Origin: Phyto melanocephala | Lineage: Eukaryota; Arthropoda; Insecta; Diptera; Rhinophoridae | Length of the DNA stretch: 64,000 nucleotides | Reading direction: 5' to 3' | Assembly (NCBI GenBank): GCA_941918925.1 | Contig: OW799234.1 | Span: 47,336,412-47,400,411, forward strand | Shown here: positions 59,643 through 64,000 of the stretch, in pieces | Layout of the letters: each line of letters starts with the position of its first letter | How positions within the stretch are numbered: the stretch's first letter is position 1 | Notes under the pieces: model-generated | The model's input: only the letters and a program-made list of their open reading frames with translations | What the model was told of the DNA's origin: nothing | Database searches by the model: none | Made by a program: the position numbers and the translations under genes

Positions 59643-60193
59643 CCTATTTGTGAAGCAATAAATAAAATTGAGATTTGCGGTAATCAAATATGTTCTTATC
59701 TCTCTATGTAAACAAATATATATGTATTATGCGTATATGTATAACATATTTACATACATAGGCTTGATAAGCGATATAGGCTTTTACTATACTTATGTGT
59801 ACAATGAAAAATTTTAATGCAATATTATTGCTTTGTTTCATTATAAAAGAGCACAAAGCAAGGCGCATTCATAATGTTAATGCAACAGGCGTTTAAGTTT
59901 GTGCCAACTGATTTAACTGCAGCCCCAGATATTTGTAAGCAGCGAATAATTAATAAAAAAAATAATTGTTGGAAAGTAATTTACTGTAAAAAAATTTATT
60001 TATCAATTTTTGTTTTTCACAAACTAATAATTTTTTTATTAAACTTCATGTTTGCGTATAAAGAAAAAAGTAAATAATAAACAGCATTCGGTAATAAACA
60101 AATAAATATAATAAAACAACAAATCACTATAATTAATAATTTACTTTAAAACTACAACAGCAGCAAAAACAGTATTTAAAACATAGTCGCTGT
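59643..60193. other. Intergenic, no gene seen
   Basis: AT-rich spacer. The open frame 59874-60077 has no recognisable domain and AT-driven composition. Confidence 0.45.
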
Positions 60194-61007
60194 CAGCGAT
60201 GCCAGTTTAGCGCTTTTTGCGCGAGAATTAGCGAGTTTTAACAACCCAAAAGGCGCTTTTTTGTTGGTCAGTGGCTATTTATAAAAATGCGCTAGATTTG
60301 CGCGATTTACTCAAAAATTAAATGCATGTTGATGATGATAAATGCTGAAAGTTGATGACTGATTGATGAGACGGAGAACATGTGGTTTCAACAGAATGAT
60401 GTCACTTGCCACACATCAAAAAAATTTAAAATCGCATAATTTCTCGTAGAAGACAAGTGAATTGGCCACCATGAACTATTTTTTGTAAAATTTTTTAAGT
60501 CGAGAGTGCACAGAAATATTTCCAAAACAGTTCAAGAGTATGAAAACGACATTATTGAGAAGATATCAACCATTAACAGCTTATTGAAAAATGTGTTTGA
60601 GAATTTTTTAACAGATTGGGAGCCTGGCGAGCTATACATATATCCCTGTATTTTTAACCGGAACCTATTTAAATTAAACTGAAGTAAAAAGATTTTTATC
60701 TAAAAAAACATTTTTTCATTTAAAATAATTTAATATCTACCGCACATTTGGACACATTTTATTCATATTTATTATTTCTGCTTTATTATTACGAAAATTA
60801 AACTACGAAAAGCATTTACAAGAAATCACATTAACCCATGCTTAATTCACAAAACTATCTTAAATTAAATTATTAAAATTAATTCATACAAATAATAGAT
60901 TTAAAAAAAAAGTTAACGAAAATTAAAGCAAAATGAAATTTAGCGCTTTTTAGCACATTTTGCGCTAATGACTAGCGGCTTTTGGTAATAAATAGTCGAC
61001 AATGCTG
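60194..61007. mobile_element. hAT-like element, internally deleted
   Basis: Left end CAGCGATGCCAGTTTAGCGC and right end, reverse complemented, CAGCATTGTCGACTATTTAT. The flanks are GTCGCTGT (60186-60193) and GTCACTGT (61008-61015), an 8-bp duplication with one mismatch. AGCGCTTTTT and TTGCGC words cluster inside both ends as subterminal repeats. A short readable segment near 60535-60640 (ENDIIEKISTINSLLKNVF) may be a transposase remnant, but I cannot place it. Confidence 0.55.
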
Positions 61008-61366
61008 GTCACTGTCTTATTATTGAAACCGGTTTTGTTAGTCAGAAAAAAAACAAAGTTCTGCTATTATTATTTTATTTTTTTTTTCACAACAATAACT
61101 TCTAGCCAATGTCAGCAAGTTTAACTTACACACTTTAAACAACATATGAGATACATACTACATTACAAATTATTTCAAACACAACTATATGCTATAATTT
61201 TTTTGCTACATAGTAATTGCTCTCTTTTTAAAGGTAATAAATGAAAATTCATTATTGAGCTCAAAACACAATTATGCACATTTCGACAACACTTTATTTT
61301 GAATCGCAAAATTATTTTATATAAAAAAAAAACAATAAAACAAAAATTTATATGTACATATTGGTA
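61008..61366. other. 3' flank of the secreted-protein gene
   Basis: Contains the minus-strand polyadenylation signal AATAAA (plus-strand TTTATT at 61293-61298), about 70 nt past the stop codon of the gene at 61367-61897. Nothing else recognised. Confidence 0.6.
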
Positions 61367-61897
61367 TCAAACAGCAATACGGCAACGTTTTCTCGTATAA
61401 TCTAAAGCTTGGCCATACGGACAGGGATTATTATTCTGCAAAAGGAAACGATCATCAAAACTTTCTGGTTCAACAATTCGCATATCGTTGTAGTTTTGCT
61501 CACCTGTTGTTGGTTTAGGATCAATCTGTCCGGGTAGAGGTGCTAGCGGTACCTTTTCAGTTGGTTCATGTACAAAATCCCTTTGTTTATCATCAATTGG
61601 CACATTATCATCTGTTAGTTTGTGCTTGACTTCATCGTATTTCTTTGCCACTGTATTGCCAAAATCTTTAGCAGATGAGGCAATTTTTTCTCCAAGAGGT
61701 TTGACAGCTTCATAGCCATCTTCTGCCCCCTTTTTCACCGTTTGATAGGTATCTTCAGCGCCCTTTTTAATTTGGCAGCCCACTTTTCTGAACCAGCTAT
61801 CATCCTCTTTTATGTCATCTTCGCAGTCAGCCCTAACACTTGTTGTTACGGACAAAGCAATCAAAAAAGCCAAAAATGTCCAAATCATATATTTCAT
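61367..61897 (-). CDS. Small secreted protein with C-terminal two-cysteine motif
   Basis: A single-exon frame of 176 residues starting at ATG 61897. Residues 1-23 form a clear signal peptide (hydrophobic WTFLAFLIALSV, likely cut after VRA). The mature protein has an N-terminal part with two cysteines, then an imperfect repeat of KKGAEDTYQTV / KKGAEDGYEAV and a lysine-rich amphipathic helix to about residue 95. A proline-rich acidic stretch follows. The last 20 residues hold CPYGQALDYTRKRCR, giving C-x2-G-x10-C-R. This tail recalls the C-terminal cysteine loop of insect cytokine-like peptides (growth-blocking-peptide type) released from precursors; that is a resemblance, not an identification. 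An AATAAA follows the stop. I do not recognise the gene by name. Confidence 0.85.
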   Translation of the reverse strand: MKYMIWTFLAFLIALSVTTSVRADCEDDIKEDDSWFRKVGCQIKKGAEDTYQTVKKGAEDGYEAVKPLGEKIASSAKDFGNTVAKKYDEVKHKLTDDNVPIDDKQRDFVHEPTEKVPLAPLPGQIDPKPTTGEQNYNDMRIVEPESFDDRFLLQNNNPCPYGQALDYTRKRCRIAV

Positions 61898-62236
61898 GTT
61901 AGTTTTTAAAATTTATTTTAATTTTTCTAAATTTCTCTTTATTCTAGAGATTTCTTTGCAGATAATATTACTTTTTAGCTGTTTTCAGTATCACTGTCGA
62001 ATTTAAACTGTATTTTAAAATTTGCTGTGAGCAAAATTATAGTTGTTCAAATTGACTGTTTCTTTGTTTTTAAAACAAATTTAGTAGCTGTGTATTCGAA
62101 TGTGCAAATTAAGAGAATTAATTAAAATTGTTCTCTATGTTAGCAAAACACGTTTATTAAGATCTCTTAAGCTCAAACTTCTCGAAGTCAGATGTATAAA
62201 TGAGTTGAATCGTAGTTTTTTTCAGTTTTTGCTGTC
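61898..62236. other. 5' flank of the secreted-protein gene
   Basis: AT-rich. The promoter of the minus-strand secreted-protein gene should lie here. TATA-like and initiator-like words exist but none stands out from the background. Confidence 0.4.
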
Positions 62237-63185
62237 TTTTTATAACCTTCACAGTATATGTAAGGGTATATATGTATAACATACATATGAATATACATTG
62301 TATGTATACATAGATCTGTTATTCTGAGTTAAGTTTTTACAATATTAATTTCCGAACCCATAAGGTATATGAATGTATATACTTTCTGAAAGATTATAAA
62401 CAAGTGAGCCAATTAAGCATTGTCCATCTGACCGACTGTCCGTATGTATGTTAAAATCAACTTTTTGAAGTCCCCAATATATCAGAAATATTCGGGAGCA
62501 GATCGGCTTTGGAAATCAGCATAATCGCCTCATAAAGGTCTGAGATATGAGCAAATAACTCGACTGTCTCTGTTTTACGCTTATTTTACCATAGAAAATA
62601 AAAGTTTTCATCTCTAGGATAATTTATATACACAATTGTTACTATTTGTAGATTTGGTATGGCCCTGAAGATATTTATCAAAAATTTTGGACAAATTAGT
62701 CACTAATCGGCAATGTTATAGGCAAAAATTATTTGATAAAATACATATATATTTTTTTGTATATATTAAAACTTTTTTAATTTAATATTTAAATTTTTTT
62801 TTAATTTTTGAATACGCTTAAGATACCAGCTTATAAGTCATAATCTCAAAAATTACTTTTAAGAAGAACTAGCAAATCGGTTTGAAGCCAACTGAGACAT
62901 AAGCACCAAAGTACCATTGCTTCAATGTTTTTTTCAAAAAAAACGGAAATAGATATTTTGTAGTTACTTTACAATCGAGACGGCCAATATGGGGATTAAA
63001 TAAAAGGGCTTGAGTATTAAAAAAAATCTAAGATAGCATCTAAGATTAAAATCCGAAAACATGAGTCAAATATAATAGTTAAGTATTTATCCCCTTTAAC
63101 TCCAACAATCAAATAAAAGGGCTTGACCAGTACAATGTAGTAAACTATTGTAAAAGAGTGAAGTCCAAGATGGCGTCGGAAATAA

Positions 63186-63217
<32 letters not shown>

Positions 63218-63767
63218 AAATCTTTAATGGACTCCATTACAAAATGGGGTACTAAAAATTTATAAATGGATAAAGTCTAGTTATTAAAAATATACGCACT
63301 CTAACCGCCTCAATAATGATATCAAACGAAACGGATGGAGCAGAATAATAGAGTAAACAATGAAAAAGTGAAAATTCAATACGGCATCTGAAATAAAGTG
63401 GTGGATACATGAGTAAAATATTGTAATTATGGCTTTGCCCTCTTCAACTCCCACAATATTGGTAGAGAATACAGTAAACTGTAAAAAATTTAAAATCTTA
63501 GATGACACACTAAACAAAATTGCGGATAAGTTTTTCTCTCAAACACATAAATATTGGTATCAAATGAAAGAGCTTGACTTGTAGAATGCAACCAACTATG
63601 TAAAAATTTTACCTCAAGGAAGACGTTGAAAATAAAACAAAAAAGCATATAATATTAAATCTGAAACGTAGGCTAAGCTACGAAGTGGTCATTATATATA
63701 CATGATCGTAATAGTAGACAGTGATAAATAATAGATTCCGCACGGGCGAATATAGCATTCTTGCTTG
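62237..63767 (-). repeat. DINE-like repeat, second subfamily, near complete
   Basis: Runs from TTTTTATAACCTTCAC to GATTCCGCACGGGCGAATAT and GCATTCTTGCTTG. It includes CAAGATGGCGTCGGAAATAA and AAGGGCTTGACCAGTA phrases matched in 49880-50110, and an (AT)n tract at about 63188-63212. It is the best uninterrupted reference for the copy split at 39638/49862. Confidence 0.65.
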
Positions 63768-64000
63768 AATTTTATTTAATTTTTATTATATTACAGACAA
63801 CAGCAAAATGTAATTCATAAGACCGTTTCACCATCTCTTTTTAAAATCCTCCATATTCTCTTTTCACAAGACCCAATATGCACTGTTTTTGTCAAAAATA
63901 ACTGGACACATTGTGATCTCTTATGAAAGAAAGAAGGTATTTTTGTTAACATTCTTTGATGTATATTTTGTTATTTATAGAGTTTACTGCTTGCTACTTT
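63768..64000. other. Intergenic to window end, nothing seen
   Basis: AT-rich sequence without a supported feature. Confidence 0.4.

Noticed and set aside
59874..60077. 67-codon plus-strand frame near the hAT-like element
   Set aside because: Composition follows AT-rich background and no motif is recognised.
1..64000. tRNA, rRNA or other structured RNA genes
   Set aside because: Reading for box-B-like GGTTCGA words and paired stems gave no convincing tRNA; hairpins found belong to transposon ends.

Overview
The window looks like a repeat-rich piece of a dipteran genome, most likely a calyptrate fly. It is strongly AT-rich and has introns. It carries an ortholog of the fly dihydroceramide desaturase gene (infertile crescent). 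It is packed with fly-type mobile DNA: Helitrons with TC and CTAG ends, an R1/Waldo-like retroelement, a Copia element, hAT and Transib transposons, and DINE-1-like repeats ending in an ATTCGGC...GCCGAAT palindrome. The placement within Calyptratae is inference. I can support only two intact host protein genes: the desaturase (50526-52206, minus) and a small secreted protein with a two-cysteine tail (61367-61897, minus).

Layout. 1-2221: DINE-1-like repeat with about 289-bp internal tandem units. 2706-3198: short Helitron. 3529-4585: hAT deletion derivative with an exact 8-bp target duplication. 5580-6540: unidentified richer-GC block. 9667-14070: repeat debris, a second short Helitron (10923-11326) and a miniature inverted-repeat insert. 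14398-15125: hAT 5' end coding a BED zinc-finger protein. 15445-18891: longer Helitron carrying a DINE-like copy. 19485-21168: non-autonomous hAT with a third short Helitron inside. 21242-22856: fourth short Helitron, broken by an R1/Waldo-like 3' fragment that landed in its CA tract. 22964-26520: 5'-truncated Copia retrotransposon (minus). 28287-36307: DINE-like copies in both orientations. 38478-50242: an older repeat split by a 10.2-kb transposon. 54131-57298: Helitron with a roughly 117-bp minisatellite. 57484-59642 and 62237-63767: further repeats, one holding a TA-flanked TIR element. 60194-61007: hAT-like element.

The most interesting structure is 39639-49861. It is flanked by TA, has imperfect inverted ends beginning CACACA, and is rich near both ends in TTAACATG-type repeats. 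It carries two same-strand genes 22 bp apart: a multi-exon SAM-domain protein resembling proteins annotated as SAMD3-like, and a second protein with two C2H2 zinc fingers and conserved NPLGS and LKPKAHFLLHY blocks. I see no known transposase in it, so it may be an undescribed or poorly classified class of DNA transposon in which these two proteins work together. This copy is dead. Its SAM gene carries a 2,226-bp Transib element (5-bp duplication CAACG, CACAGAG ends reminiscent of the RAG heptamer). The zinc-finger gene has several stops and frameshifts, and DINE-like and TIR repeats fill its 5' part.

The nesting gives a relative history: the 38478-50242 repeat is oldest, then the 10.2-kb element, then Transib and the DINE-like copies inside it.
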